From NCBI RefSeq assembly GCF_002813325.1, contig NZ_PHUG01000001.1:1922001-1986000 (forward strand): a DNA stretch of 64,000 nucleotides, given 5' to 3'. Below are positions 55,008 through 63,843 of the stretch, in pieces. Numbering within the stretch: the first letter of the stretch is position 1; each line of letters begins with the position of its first letter. The position numbers were made by a program, and so were the translations under genes. The notes beneath the pieces were generated by a model. That model saw nothing but the letters and a program-made list of their open reading frames with translations, had not been told where the DNA came from and ran no database searches. This DNA comes from Janthinobacterium sp. 64 (GTDB taxonomy: Bacteria; Pseudomonadota; Gammaproteobacteria; Burkholderiales; Burkholderiaceae_D).

Positions 55008-56306
55008 CTACTCACCCAGGTAGATAAACTTGAACAGGAAGATGGCGGCGATGATGTAAGCCACCACGGATACCTGCTTGCCCTTGCCCGTCAACAGCTT
55101 CAATACGGCATAGGTGATGAAGCCGAACGCGACGCCGCTGGCCACGGAATACGTGAATGGCATCATCAAGGCCGTGATGGCGGCAGGAATGCTTTCCGTG
55201 CTGTCATCCCAGTCGATGAAGGTCAGTTCGCGCAGCATCAGGCACGCCACGTACAGCAGCGCGGGCGCCGTCGCGTACGGCGGCACCGTGTGCGCCAGAG
55301 GGGCGAAGAACAGGCTACCCAGGAACAGCAGCGCGACGGCCACGGCCGTCAAGCCCGTGCGGCCACCCGCTTGCACGCCGGCCGCGCTTTCCACGAAAGC
55401 CGTGGTGCTGGACGTGCCCAGGCAGGCGCCGGCGGCGATCGCCGTGCTGTCGGCCAGCAAGGCCTTGTTCATGCGTTCCATCTTGCCGTCTTTCAGCAGG
55501 CCGGCGCGGTTGGCCACGCCCATCAGGGTGCCCGTCGCATCGAACAATTCCACCAGGAAAAACACCAGCACCACGTTGACGATGCCGATCGACAGCGCGC
55601 CCATGATGTCGAGCTTGAACAGGGTCGGCTCGATGGCGGGCGGCGCCGAAACGATGCCGTTGAACTGGTTGCCGCCAAAGAAGAAGCTGGCAATCGTGAT
55701 GGTGAGGATGCCGATCAGGATGGCGCCCGGCACTTTCAGGCGGTCCAGCGCGACGATGATGAAGAAACCGAGGATGGCCAGGATGGGCGCCGCCTGGTGC
55801 AAGTCGCCCAGCGCGATGATGGTGGCGGGGTTCGATACCACGATACCGGCGCTTTTCAGCGAAATGATGGCCAGGAACAAGCCGATACCCACCGTGATGG
55901 CCGTGCGCAGCGCCGGCGGGATGCTGTTGATGATCATCTCGCGCACCTTGAACAGGCTGACCAGGATGAACAGGCAGCCGGAAATGAAAACGGCGCCCAG
56001 CGCCACTTCCCAGCTCATGCCCATGCCCTTGACCACCGTGTACGAGAAATACGCATTCAAGCCCATGCCCGGCGCCAGCGCGATCGGATAGTTCGCGTAC
56101 AAGCCCATGATCAGGGTGCCGATGGCGGCCGCCAGGCAGGTGGCGACAAAGACGGAATCCTTCGGCATGCCGGCGTCGCCCAGGATGGACGGGTTGACGA
56201 AGATGATGTAGGCCATCGTCAGGAATGTGGTCAGGCCGGCCAGCAGCTCCGTGCGCACATTGGTTCCGTTGTCCTTCAGTTTGAAATAGCGTTCCAGGAA
56301 CTGCAT
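55008..56306 (-). CDS. NCS2-family guanine/hypoxanthine permease (AzgA/GhxP type)
   Basis: The 432-residue protein starts MQFLERYFKLKDNGTNVRTELLAGLTTFLTMAYIIFVNP, the N-terminus typical of the AzgA branch of NCS2 proton symporters. It has about 14 hydrophobic segments and the substrate-site motif ALAPGMGLNAYF. The second half has GTSSTTAFVESAAGVQAGGRTGLTAV. I choose ATG 56306 as start. It probably imports adenine, guanine or hypoxanthine. Confidence 0.93.
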   Translation of the reverse strand: MQFLERYFKLKDNGTNVRTELLAGLTTFLTMAYIIFVNPSILGDAGMPKDSVFVATCLAAAIGTLIMGLYANYPIALAPGMGLNAYFSYTVVKGMGMSWEVALGAVFISGCLFILVSLFKVREMIINSIPPALRTAITVGIGLFLAIISLKSAGIVVSNPATIIALGDLHQAAPILAILGFFIIVALDRLKVPGAILIGILTITIASFFFGGNQFNGIVSAPPAIEPTLFKLDIMGALSIGIVNVVLVFFLVELFDATGTLMGVANRAGLLKDGKMERMNKALLADSTAIAAGACLGTSSTTAFVESAAGVQAGGRTGLTAVAVALLFLGSLFFAPLAHTVPPYATAPALLYVACLMLRELTFIDWDDSTESIPAAITALMMPFTYSVASGVAFGFITYAVLKLLTGKGKQVSVVAYIIAAIFLFKFIYLGE

Positions 56307-56373
56307 GATTAACCCCTTGTTTTTGTAAAACCGCACGCCAGGTCTTGGCCTAGCGCATTTTTCTTGCAACTAT

Positions 56374-56775
56374 TTACTTGGTCGCTGCGTCGGCCGGCTT
56401 GAAGGCCCACCAGCGGCTGCCCGCAAAATTCCAGACCAGCCCGATACCGGTCGCCAGCACCTGCGCCAGCCAGTAATACCAGCCCAGCTGGTGTACCAGC
56501 AGCCACATCAGGCCCGTATTGATGCACCAGCCGATGCCCAGCAAGGTGAAATACTTGGACGCCGCCTCGCCGTGGCCCTTGTCACTCTTGAACGTGAAAA
56601 AGTAATTAAGAATGTAGTTGACGACGGAACCGAGGATGTAGCCGATGCCGGACGCGGCGGCGGCGCTGATGCCGGCCCATTCCACGCCGCCCCACAGCAC
56701 GCTGTATTGCACGGCCGTGCCGGAAGCGCCGACGGCGGCGAAACGCAAAAATTGCTGATGCAGGGAATGGGACAT
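56374..56775 (-). CDS. GtrA-family membrane protein
   Basis: The 133-residue protein (MSHSLHQQFLRFAAVGASGTAVQYSV) has four hydrophobic helices. It carries the GtrA features GYILGSVVNYILNYFFTFKS and VLATGIGLVWNFAGSRWWAFK. GtrA-like proteins are thought to flip polyprenyl-linked sugars across the membrane. No glycosyltransferase lies beside it. Confidence 0.9.
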   Translation of the reverse strand: MSHSLHQQFLRFAAVGASGTAVQYSVLWGGVEWAGISAAAASGIGYILGSVVNYILNYFFTFKSDKGHGEAASKYFTLLGIGWCINTGLMWLLVHQLGWYYWLAQVLATGIGLVWNFAGSRWWAFKPADAATK

Positions 56776-56918
56776 TGTCAATTTTCAAATGAGCGAAAGC
56801 AGGATCGGACCAGAATAAAAAATGGCTACGATTGCTCGTAACCATTTTTCAGCCTGCATTTTACTGCAAGTTGCGCCCAACGTTCATATTCGCCGCCGAT
56901 ACTCCACGGCTCCGACGC

Positions 56919-58388
56919 CTATTTCTTGACTTGGCGGCGCCGGCGCAGCCACACCAACAGCGCGATCAGCAGCAAGAGGCCCACGATGCCGCCCGGCAGC
57001 ATGAACGGCTGCGCCCGCGCAAGCACGGGTTTTTCGCCGCCGCTGCGCGCCTGCGCCACATACGCCGCGGTGACGGACACGTCCGGGTTGCCGTACTGTT
57101 TCAATACGTAATTGGCGATCGACGCGATCTGCTCGTCCGTCAACGGTTGCACGTACGAGCGCTGGTCGAAACGGGGCATGAATGCTTCGTGCTCCTCTCC
57201 TTCGATCTTGCGCTCGACGCCAAACAAAATGGCCGATACCAGATTGGCCGGCGTGTTGCCGCCCGTTGCCGTGTTGTTGAACAGGGCGGGATAGCTTTGT
57301 CCCGTGCTGCCGGCGCCGCTGGCCGAATGGCAACTGGCGCAGTAGCCGGAAAACAGCACGGCGCCGCTGTTGAGCGAATGGTGCTCGGTGGAACTGGCCA
57401 TGCCGCGCAGCAGCGATTCTTCGCTGGCGGCGCTGCCGTAACTGAAAGCTGCCTTGCTCTGCCCCGGCGCGCGTACGGCCGGCACCGTGCGCAGCCAGGC
57501 CACGATGGCGGCCACGTCGTCGTCGCGCAAAAATTGCAAGCTGTTCTGGATGGCTTCGGCCATGCCGCCCGCCGCCTGTCCCTTGCCTTCCACGTGACCT
57601 GTTTTGAGGTAGGCGGCGATTTCCGCATCCGTCCAGGCGCCGATACCGCTGACCTTGTCAGACGTGATGTTCGGCGCATGCCAGGAACCGAGCGACGCGC
57701 CGGCCAGCGTCTGGCTGCCGATTTCCGCCATCAGCGCATTGCGCGACGTGTGGCAGGCGCTGCAGTGCGCCAGGCCTTCGGCCAAATAAGCGCCGCGGTT
57801 GATCTGCGCGCTCTTTGCCGGATCGGGCACGAAGCGTTTATTGTCGAGGAACAAGGTGTTCCAGCCCAGCATGGACAGACGCACATTGAACGGGAATGGC
57901 AGGGCCGTCTGGCGCGCCGGTTCATCGACGGGCTGGACGGCCTGCATGAAGTAGTAATACAGGTCGCCTACGTCCGCATCCGTCAGCATCGCATAGCTGG
58001 TGTAGGGCATGGCCGGGTACAGGTGGCTGCCATCGGCGCGCACGCCTTCGCGCAGCGCGCGCGCAAAGTCCGCTTCCGTGTAATGCCCGATGCCGCCTGT
58101 TTTCGATGGCGTGATGTTCGTCGCGTAGATCGTGCCCAGCGGCGAGTCGATGGCGTAGCCGCCCGCATACGGCTTGCCGCCCGCAGCCGTATGGCACGCC
58201 ATGCAGTCGGCGGCGATGGCCAGATAGCGGCCCCGCTCCAGCCGTGCATCGGGCTTGGCGGCCACGGGGGCGGCCGGACGGTCCGGCGTCAGGGTGACGG
58301 GCGGAACAGGTGGCATCGGTGGCACAGCGTGCGCCGCCAGCTGCAAGCCGGCCGCCAGGGTCAGCGTCAGCAAGAGGCGGCGCATCAT
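56919..58388 (-). CDS. Triheme cytochrome c subunit of a membrane sugar/alcohol dehydrogenase
   Basis: The 489-residue protein has a signal peptide (MMRRLLLTLTLAAGLQLAAHA). Three heme-binding motifs (CMACH, CSACH, CASCH) are spread over three c-type domains. A C-terminal transmembrane helix follows (GGIVGLLLLIALLVWLRRRR). It would pass electrons from the FAD subunit to ubiquinone or a terminal oxidase. It is third in the operon with 4-bp ATGA overlap to the FAD gene. Substrate class (gluconate, sorbitol or related) is inferred from the family. Confidence 0.92.
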   Translation of the reverse strand: MMRRLLLTLTLAAGLQLAAHAVPPMPPVPPVTLTPDRPAAPVAAKPDARLERGRYLAIAADCMACHTAAGGKPYAGGYAIDSPLGTIYATNITPSKTGGIGHYTEADFARALREGVRADGSHLYPAMPYTSYAMLTDADVGDLYYYFMQAVQPVDEPARQTALPFPFNVRLSMLGWNTLFLDNKRFVPDPAKSAQINRGAYLAEGLAHCSACHTSRNALMAEIGSQTLAGASLGSWHAPNITSDKVSGIGAWTDAEIAAYLKTGHVEGKGQAAGGMAEAIQNSLQFLRDDDVAAIVAWLRTVPAVRAPGQSKAAFSYGSAASEESLLRGMASSTEHHSLNSGAVLFSGYCASCHSASGAGSTGQSYPALFNNTATGGNTPANLVSAILFGVERKIEGEEHEAFMPRFDQRSYVQPLTDEQIASIANYVLKQYGNPDVSVTAAYVAQARSGGEKPVLARAQPFMLPGGIVGLLLLIALLVWLRRRRQVKK

Positions 58389-60043
58389 GCGGCCTCCCTT
58401 GCCAGAGTCCGGGCGATGTCGTCGGCCGCGCGCAAACCGAGCGCGGCCATGCTGAGGGTCGTGTTGACGACGCTGGCCGACGGCATGGCGCCGCCGCCCG
58501 GCAGCCACAAATTGGCGTGATCGTGCGCGCGGCAATTGCCGTCAACCACGGAGTCAAGACGATTCGACCCCATGATGACGCCGCCCATGATGTGGTTGTT
58601 CGCGTTCAGGCTGTCGGTGATATGGAATTCCACGGCGCCGAACAGCTTGCCGATGTGCTTGAGCTGCGCATGCGCGGCCTTCGCGCCATCGCGCACGTAA
58701 TCGCCCACGTCATAGTAAATGTCGGGACAGGCCAGGCCCAGCGGGTCCTTGCGCGTCTTGCTCAAGGTCAGACGGTTGTGCGCTTCGGGCAGCGGTTCCA
58801 GGCTGATCGACAAGTCCACGCCAAACGCGGCGCGGCGGCGGATTTCATCGTCGAGATCCTTGCCCACCAGGCCCAGCTTCAAGGATTGCTGCGTGGCAGG
58901 TCCGACCCTGGTGATGTTATTCAGGATCATCTTGTTGGCCGAATACTGGCCACGGAAGGTGCCGTCGCGCGGCCCCACCAGGCAGCTGCTCTGCGCCGGA
59001 CCGCGGCCCGTCCAGATCGGTTCATTGGCGAGGAAGGTACAGTGGAAACCGGAATGGTCCATCATGTTGCGGCCGACCTGGTCCGAACTGTTGGCGATGC
59101 CGTTCGGGTTGTTCTTGTTCGCCGCCAGCAAGAGCAAACGCGGCGTTTCGATGCCATTGCAGGCAATCACGAAGGCCTTGCCGGTCGCCATGTGCGACTG
59201 TTTCTTGGCGTCGTACCAATGCACGGCGGTGACTCTGTTGTTGTGGTCCGTGTCGATGCGGTAGACGACGGCCTCGGCCAGCACGCCCACCCCTTTCAGC
59301 TCGGCCCGCTCCACGTGGTGGATGCCGTTGTACATGGCGCCGATGGGGCAGATCGGCTGGCAATTGTTGTTGCCGCAGCAGGTGGGACGGCCCTGCCATG
59401 GGCGCGTCGAGCGGCCTTGCGGGATCGGTACGGAGCGGTAGCCGTGCGGGTTGACGACTTCGGCGAAGCGCTTGTCGCCATAGCCCCAGGGCACCATGTC
59501 CATCGGATACGGTTTGCTGCGCTCGCTCGGCGACTGCTGCGCCGGATCGTTGGGGCCGGCCACGCCCATTTCCTGCTCGGCGCGGCAATAGTACGGTTCC
59601 AGCTCATCGTAGGAAATGGCCCAGTCGCGCCCTACCCCGTAATCGCTCTTCATGCGCATGTCGGTCGGCAAATGGCGCCAGCACGATGCGGCCCAGTGCC
59701 AGGTCGTGCCGCCCACCGTGCGCAGATAGCCCTGCTGGAAACTGCTGCCGTTGGGGCCGGACACTTCCACATAGTTATTCTTCGGGAAATACAGGGGCGC
59801 GGGCGCGTTTTCCGCTTGGGGATACAGGCCCTGGAAGTCGGAGCCGACGCGGTTTTCGAACGGCATGTTGCGCCAGTTTTCCACGGCTTGCCCGCGCTCG
59901 ATGCGCAAGCCCGCTTCCAGCATGATCACGGAATGGCCTTGGGCGGCCAGCTGGTCGGCCATCATGGCGCCCACGACGCCCGTGCCGACGATGACGACAT
60001 CGGCGACGACGTCGCCATTACTCTTGAATTGGGGTGATTTCAT
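58385..60043 (-). CDS. FAD-dependent GMC oxidoreductase, dehydrogenase large subunit
   Basis: The 552-residue enzyme has the N-terminal FAD motif VVIVGTGVVGAMMADQLAAQ and a GMC-type active site near the C-terminus (HIMGGVIMGSNRLDSVVDGNC, with the conserved catalytic His and Asn). The Cys-rich loop PTCCGNNNCQPICPIG probably binds an iron-sulfur cluster, as in gluconate 2-dehydrogenase and sorbitol dehydrogenase large subunits. It oxidises a sugar or sugar acid in the periplasm. It overlaps both neighbours by 4 bp. Confidence 0.92.
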   Translation of the reverse strand: MKSPQFKSNGDVVADVVIVGTGVVGAMMADQLAAQGHSVIMLEAGLRIERGQAVENWRNMPFENRVGSDFQGLYPQAENAPAPLYFPKNNYVEVSGPNGSSFQQGYLRTVGGTTWHWAASCWRHLPTDMRMKSDYGVGRDWAISYDELEPYYCRAEQEMGVAGPNDPAQQSPSERSKPYPMDMVPWGYGDKRFAEVVNPHGYRSVPIPQGRSTRPWQGRPTCCGNNNCQPICPIGAMYNGIHHVERAELKGVGVLAEAVVYRIDTDHNNRVTAVHWYDAKKQSHMATGKAFVIACNGIETPRLLLLAANKNNPNGIANSSDQVGRNMMDHSGFHCTFLANEPIWTGRGPAQSSCLVGPRDGTFRGQYSANKMILNNITRVGPATQQSLKLGLVGKDLDDEIRRRAAFGVDLSISLEPLPEAHNRLTLSKTRKDPLGLACPDIYYDVGDYVRDGAKAAHAQLKHIGKLFGAVEFHITDSLNANNHIMGGVIMGSNRLDSVVDGNCRAHDHANLWLPGGGAMPSASVVNTTLSMAALGLRAADDIARTLAREAA

Positions 60044-60699
60044 TTTGCTTGCTTGCCTTTAGTTTCAGGGGTGCCGGTGGTGGCCGGGGCCGGCACGGGT
60101 TTCGCTTCCACGGGTGCGGAAACGCGCACGGCCGGCGGCGCCTTCAGCCACCACAGGGGGCCGTAGTTGCAATAGGTGGGCACGACCTGGCCATCGGCCA
60201 CCGTGCGGTACATCAAGGCCTCGGCGTAGGCAACGACGATGGACTTCGTGCCCTGCGCCGCGTTGCCGGCGACGGTGCCCGTGTACCAGGCGGCAACGAT
60301 GGCCAGCGCCAGCTCGCGCAGACTCGCATCCGCGGCGCTGGCCGCCGCCAGCAAGGCTTTCGCTTCCTGGCCCGTGACGAGCAGCGCGCCCAGCTGCGGC
60401 AAGCGCTCGGCAAAGCCGGGCACGTTGCTGCGCATGGCTTGCTCGATGCGCGCCGCCGTCGCGGCGGACAAATCGCGGTGGCCCGTGATGGTTTGCGACA
60501 AGGTATAGAACAGCATGGTGGCGGGCACCACGCCGGGCGCCGGCGCGCTGGCCGGCGCCGGCATGGCGGCCGACAGGGGATTGCTCCAGAAACCGGCCTG
60601 CGCCAGCAAGGCGGCCAGGCCGATCAAGGCGTGGCGGCGGCTGATACGGGGAAGGGATGACACGGATGTTGCAGATGGATCGCTGCCTGGATGGTTCAT
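60040..60699 (-). CDS. Small (Tat-exported) subunit of the sugar/gluconate dehydrogenase
   Basis: The 219-residue protein has a twin-arginine signal (SRRHALIGLAALLAQA). The helical domain fits the membrane FAD-dehydrogenase small subunit family (FAD-SLDH), including FYTLSQTITGHRDLSAATAARIEQAM and a C-terminal YCNYGPLWWLK. It should carry the folded FAD subunit across the membrane by hitchhiking on its Tat signal. First gene of the three-gene operon; the ATG at 60699 lies 66 bp downstream of a LacI-type operator. Confidence 0.85.
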   Translation of the reverse strand: MNHPGSDPSATSVSSLPRISRRHALIGLAALLAQAGFWSNPLSAAMPAPASAPAPGVVPATMLFYTLSQTITGHRDLSAATAARIEQAMRSNVPGFAERLPQLGALLVTGQEAKALLAAASAADASLRELALAIVAAWYTGTVAGNAAQGTKSIVVAYAEALMYRTVADGQVVPTYCNYGPLWWLKAPPAVRVSAPVEAKPVPAPATTGTPETKGKQAK

Positions 60700-60764
60700 G
60701 AGACTCCCGCAAGACTTGTTGTTTTGTTGACTTGGATGATTGCGCCACATTGCATTTGCGCATA

Positions 60765-60782
60765 TATGGAACCGGTTCCATA
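60765..60782 (-). promoter_or_regulatory. LacI-family-type operator before the sugar dehydrogenase operon
   Basis: An 18-bp perfect palindrome, TATGGAACCGGTTCCATA, with the central CG typical of LacI-family operators; it resembles the gluconate repressor site family (ATGxxACCGGTxxCAT). It sits 66 bp before the small-subunit start. No LacI-type regulator gene is in the window. Confidence 0.75.
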
Positions 60783-60848
60783 ATTATCCTACAGAACTGA
60801 ATTGTTTGCTGATGGAGTATGACTAGCGCAACAGGTGCGGGCGATTAC

Positions 60849-62330
60849 TTAGCTGACGTCCACGCCGGCACGCTGTAACAGCAACTCATTGCGTTTCGAG
60901 AGGTGCACCACTTGCAGATGTTTACCCACCTTCTCGTAGCGCTCGTACAAGCGCTCCAATGCCGCTATCGCGGAATGGTCAGCCATGTGCAAGTGGCGGC
61001 AGTCGAGCACCACGCGCGCCGGGTCTGTCGAGGGTGCGAACAAATCCAGGAAGTGGGCTGTCGATGCGAAGAACAGCGTGCCATGAGGGCGATACGTTCT
61101 CAGACCAGTTTCTGTGTCGTCGATGTCGGCGCGGACGTCCAGTGCATGCTGCCATGCGAAGGCGAGCGCGGCAATAACAATGCCGCACAGGACAGCCGTC
61201 GCCAGGTCGGTGAAAACGGTAATGATGGTCACGGCGACAATCACCAGCGCATCCTGCGGCGGGACCTTGCCGAGCACCCGTAGCGAGCCCCAGGCGAACG
61301 TTTCGTGCGCAACGACGAACATGACGCCGACCAGCGCCGCAAGCGGGATTTGTGCGATCAGCGGCGACAGGAACAGAATGAACAACAGGATCATGATGCC
61401 GCTCGTGACGCCGGAAAGGCGCGAACGGCCGCCGGAGCTCAAGTTGATCATGGTCTGGCCGATCATGGCGCAACCGCCCATGCCGCCAAACAGACCGGAG
61501 ACAACATTGGAGGCGCCGAGGGCGATGCATTCACGGTTCGGTTGGCCCCGCGTTCCCGTTATCTCATCGGTGAGATTGAACGTCAGCAGCGTTTCAAGCA
61601 GGCCGACCATGGCCATCAAGGATGCGTAGGGCAGGATGATCTGCAGCGTTTCCAGGCTCAGTGGCACAGTGGGAAAATGCAGGACCGGCAAGCCACCGGC
61701 CATATGCGCCAGGTCACCCAAGGTGCGGGTAGGCAAGTTCAAACCGTAACTGAGCAGCCCGACACCGAGAATGGCGACGAGCGCCGGCGGCACCGCTTTG
61801 GTGAAACGCGGCAGCACATAAACGATGGCCATCGTCAACGCGACCAGGCCGCACATGATCAGCAAAGGCGTTCCCTGCAGCCATTGATCGCCTTGCGGCG
61901 TTGCATGCCGAAAGTGCTCCAGTTGCGCCATCGCAATGATAATGGCCAGTCCGTTCACGAAACCCAGCATCACTGGATGCGGCACCATGCGGATCAGCTT
62001 GCCCAGGCGAAGCAGGCCAAAAAGGGCCATCAAGATACCGCTGAGAACAACCGTCGCCAGCAGATACTGCACGCCATGCCGGGCGACGAGTGCCACGATC
62101 ACCACCGCCATCGAACCGGCGGCGCCGGAAATCATGCCGGGTCGGCCACCGAAGATAGCCGTCATCGCGCAGATGATGAAGGCGCCGTACAGCCCCATCA
62201 GCGGGTTGACTTGGGCGACCAAGGCAAAGGCGATGCACTCGGGCACCAGCGCGAACGACGATGTCAGGCCGGCGAGCACGTTTTTTTGTATGTTCGAGAA
62301 CCATTCTTCCCGAAAGGTATTACTTAACAT
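60849..62330 (-). CDS. SulP-family anion transporter with STAS domain
   Basis: The 493-residue protein has about 11-12 membrane helices with the SulP pattern (AGLTSSFALVPECIAFALVAQVNPLMGLYGAFI, GLVNGLAIIIAMAQLEHF-like FVNGLAIIIAMAQLEHF). A C-terminal STAS domain follows (VVLDCRHLHMADHSAIAALERLYERYEK, HLSKRNELLLQRAGV). It may carry sulfate, bicarbonate or another anion; substrate is not clear from sequence. It has no neighbours in operon. Confidence 0.9.
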   Translation of the reverse strand: MLSNTFREEWFSNIQKNVLAGLTSSFALVPECIAFALVAQVNPLMGLYGAFIICAMTAIFGGRPGMISGAAGSMAVVIVALVARHGVQYLLATVVLSGILMALFGLLRLGKLIRMVPHPVMLGFVNGLAIIIAMAQLEHFRHATPQGDQWLQGTPLLIMCGLVALTMAIVYVLPRFTKAVPPALVAILGVGLLSYGLNLPTRTLGDLAHMAGGLPVLHFPTVPLSLETLQIILPYASLMAMVGLLETLLTFNLTDEITGTRGQPNRECIALGASNVVSGLFGGMGGCAMIGQTMINLSSGGRSRLSGVTSGIMILLFILFLSPLIAQIPLAALVGVMFVVAHETFAWGSLRVLGKVPPQDALVIVAVTIITVFTDLATAVLCGIVIAALAFAWQHALDVRADIDDTETGLRTYRPHGTLFFASTAHFLDLFAPSTDPARVVLDCRHLHMADHSAIAALERLYERYEKVGKHLQVVHLSKRNELLLQRAGVDVS

Positions 62331-62801
62331 TGGTGTCTATCCGAAGTCGCAACGTACGTGGCCTTGGGGCCGTGCACAGTCGTTTATTGAGCGGCTGCTC
62401 TCAAGCAAAGCTCCGCGCAGCATGGCGTGACACGCCCCCCAGGACGGCAGATGCCATGACATTCAATAAACAGTGAAATGTTTGCGCGATATGCAACGAT
62501 TACGCGCCCCCATGCCCAAGAACCTCCGAACAGGAAGCCGTGTTGAACGGTTGGAAATTCGTCAGCAGTTACAGGGGTGTAGTGAAATGAAGTAAATCAA
62601 CAACTCAGGCTATCTTGCTTATCCTGTTGAGATTATACAAGATTGCGCGAAATCCGCCGCCGGACAGTTTTTCGGAGCATGCAGCGTCACGCATGCACCC
62701 GGAATCAAGCGCTGGCGACATGGGCGTTTCACGCCCCCCCTGCCCCTGAAACGCAAAAAAGCCCAACCGGTCAAGGCTGGGCTTTCTGCTGCTACGTGTT
62801 C
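62331..62801 (+). other. Intergenic region between the SulP gene and tRNA-Asn copy 2
   Basis: About 470 bp with no supported coding frame. It must hold the SulP promoter near 62335-62480, but I see no clear -35/-10 pair. The terminator of tRNA-Asn copy 2 lies at its end (62755-62782). Confidence 0.5.
62755..62782 (-). terminator. Terminator of tRNA-Asn copy 2
   Basis: On the minus strand GCCCAGCC, loop TTGACC, GGTTGGGC (one G-U pair) then TTTTTTGCG. Confidence 0.85.
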
Positions 62802-62877
62802 TGGCTCCCCGACCTGGACTCGAACCAGGGACCTGCGGATTAACAGTCCGTCGCTCTACCAACTGAGCTATCAGGGA
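62802..62877 (-). tRNA. tRNA-Asn (GTT), copy 2
   Basis: Identical 76-nt sequence to copy 1, with encoded CCA and anticodon GTT. It has an upstream promoter at 62889-62917 and a downstream terminator. Confidence 0.97.
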
Positions 62878-62888
62878 AAAGAGGCCGC

Positions 62889-62917
62889 ATTTTATAGGGT
62901 AAATTTTGCGATGTCCA
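62889..62917 (-). promoter_or_regulatory. Promoter of tRNA-Asn copy 2
   Basis: TGGACA (62917-62912), 17-bp spacer, TAAAAT (62894-62889) on the minus strand; same -35 as copies 1 and 3. Confidence 0.7.
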
Positions 62918-62966
62918 GATCTCCCCCGGAAAAAGGTGTCTTTTCCGGCCTCACCTTGCCCGGCGG

Positions 62967-63293
62967 TCAGCCCGCATGCTCTTGCGGGTAGTAGTCAAAT
63001 ACCAGCACGCGACCCAGCCATGGCTTGAGCTGTTCGACAAAGGCCAGGTGGGCCGGATGGGTCAGATACACGTCGCGCGCGCCGGCATCGTCAAAGGTCA
63101 GGGTAAAGCAATCGGTAAAGCCATCATCAAGGCCTTCCGGGCTGACGTTCGGCCCCCATTCAAATTGCCGCACGCCAGGAATGCGGTGTTTCAGCTGGGA
63201 AAACTCGTAGACGAGTTCGGCATGCCTGGCGGAGGTGATGCCATCGAGGAAGTCGCACAAAACGATATGGCGCAAGGCGGAGGTACAAGTCAT
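62967..63293 (-). CDS. Dabb-family (stress-responsive alpha/beta barrel) protein
   Basis: The 108-residue protein starts MTCTSALRHIVLCDFLDGIT and has the Dabb ferredoxin-like pattern: HIVLCDF at the N-terminus, VRQFEWGPNVSPEG, FTDCFTLTFDDAGARDVYLTHPAHLAFVEQLKPWL, then VFDYYP. Family members form dimeric barrels; some are stress-induced, others catalyse polyketide cyclisation. Start at ATG 63293 is favoured; the open frame upstream is not conserved-looking. It is flanked by tRNA-Asn genes. Confidence 0.88.
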   Translation of the reverse strand: MTCTSALRHIVLCDFLDGITSARHAELVYEFSQLKHRIPGVRQFEWGPNVSPEGLDDGFTDCFTLTFDDAGARDVYLTHPAHLAFVEQLKPWLGRVLVFDYYPQEHAG

Positions 63294-63378
63294 GGGAAGG
63301 GGCTCCTGAAGTGATGCATTCAGGATAGCGCAAAACGCGATCAGGCACAGGCCAGCCCTGCTGACGGCGCCGGAAAAC

Positions 63379-63408
63379 AAAAAAGGCCATGTTTTTCAAC
63401 ATGGCCTT
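63379..63408 (-). terminator. Terminator of tRNA-Asn copy 3
   Basis: Stem GGCCATG / CATGGCC with loop TTGAAAAA on the minus strand, followed by TTTTTTG. Confidence 0.87.
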
Positions 63409-63416
63409 CCGAATTC

Positions 63417-63492
63417 TGGCTCCCCGACCTGGACTCGAACCAGGGACCTGCGGATTAACAGTCCGTCGCTCTACCAACTGAGCTATCAGGGA
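63417..63492 (-). tRNA. tRNA-Asn (GTT), copy 3
   Basis: Identical to the other three copies, encoded CCA and anticodon GTT. It forms a tandem with copy 4, 144 bp apart, and both units share their downstream GAATTC and terminator layout. Confidence 0.97.
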
Positions 63493-63503
63493 AAAGAGGC
63501 CGT

Positions 63504-63532
63504 ATTATATAGGCCAAACCTGAGGCTGTCCA
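63504..63532 (-). promoter_or_regulatory. Promoter of tRNA-Asn copy 3
   Basis: TGGACA (63532-63527), 17-bp spacer, perfect TATAAT (63509-63504) on the minus strand. Confidence 0.82.
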
Positions 63533-63598
63533 GATTTCCATAGGGGAAATCTTATCTTGCTCATCTGGCCCCAAGCTACGTGCCGGCGGCGCAAAAAC

Positions 63599-63628
63599 AA
63601 AAAAGGCCACGTTTTTCAACGTGGCCTT
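63599..63628 (-). terminator. Terminator of tRNA-Asn copy 4
   Basis: Stem GGCCACG / CGTGGCC with the same loop as copy 3 and a TTTTTTG run. One base pair differs from the copy 3 stem on both arms (T-A versus C-G). Confidence 0.87.
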
Positions 63629-63636
63629 TCGAATTC

Positions 63637-63712
63637 TGGCTCCCCGACCTGGACTCGAACCAGGGACCTGCGGATTAACAGTCCGTCGCTCTACCAACTG
63701 AGCTATCAGGGA
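63637..63712 (-). tRNA. tRNA-Asn (GTT), copy 4
   Basis: Identical to the other three copies, encoded CCA and anticodon GTT; first of the tandem pair in the direction of transcription. Confidence 0.97.
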
Positions 63713-63723
63713 AAAGAGGCAAT

Positions 63724-63752
63724 ATTATATGTCGGTTGTTTCGTATTTGCAA
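63724..63752 (-). promoter_or_regulatory. Promoter of tRNA-Asn copy 4
   Basis: TTGCAA (63752-63747), 17-bp spacer, perfect TATAAT (63729-63724) on the minus strand. The -35 differs from the TGGACA of the other three copies. Confidence 0.78.
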
Positions 63753-63843
63753 GACTCATACTGCATCTCGAAAAACACGGCCTTCGCCGACTTTCCACTG
63801 CCATCAGCGCCACACTTGCATGCAGCGCCGAAGAAGCAAGATC

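Noticed and set aside
53722..62877. Genomic island bounded by two tRNA-Asn copies
   Set aside because: No integrase, no partial tRNA repeat and no clear change of base composition; the copies look like ordinary duplicated genes.
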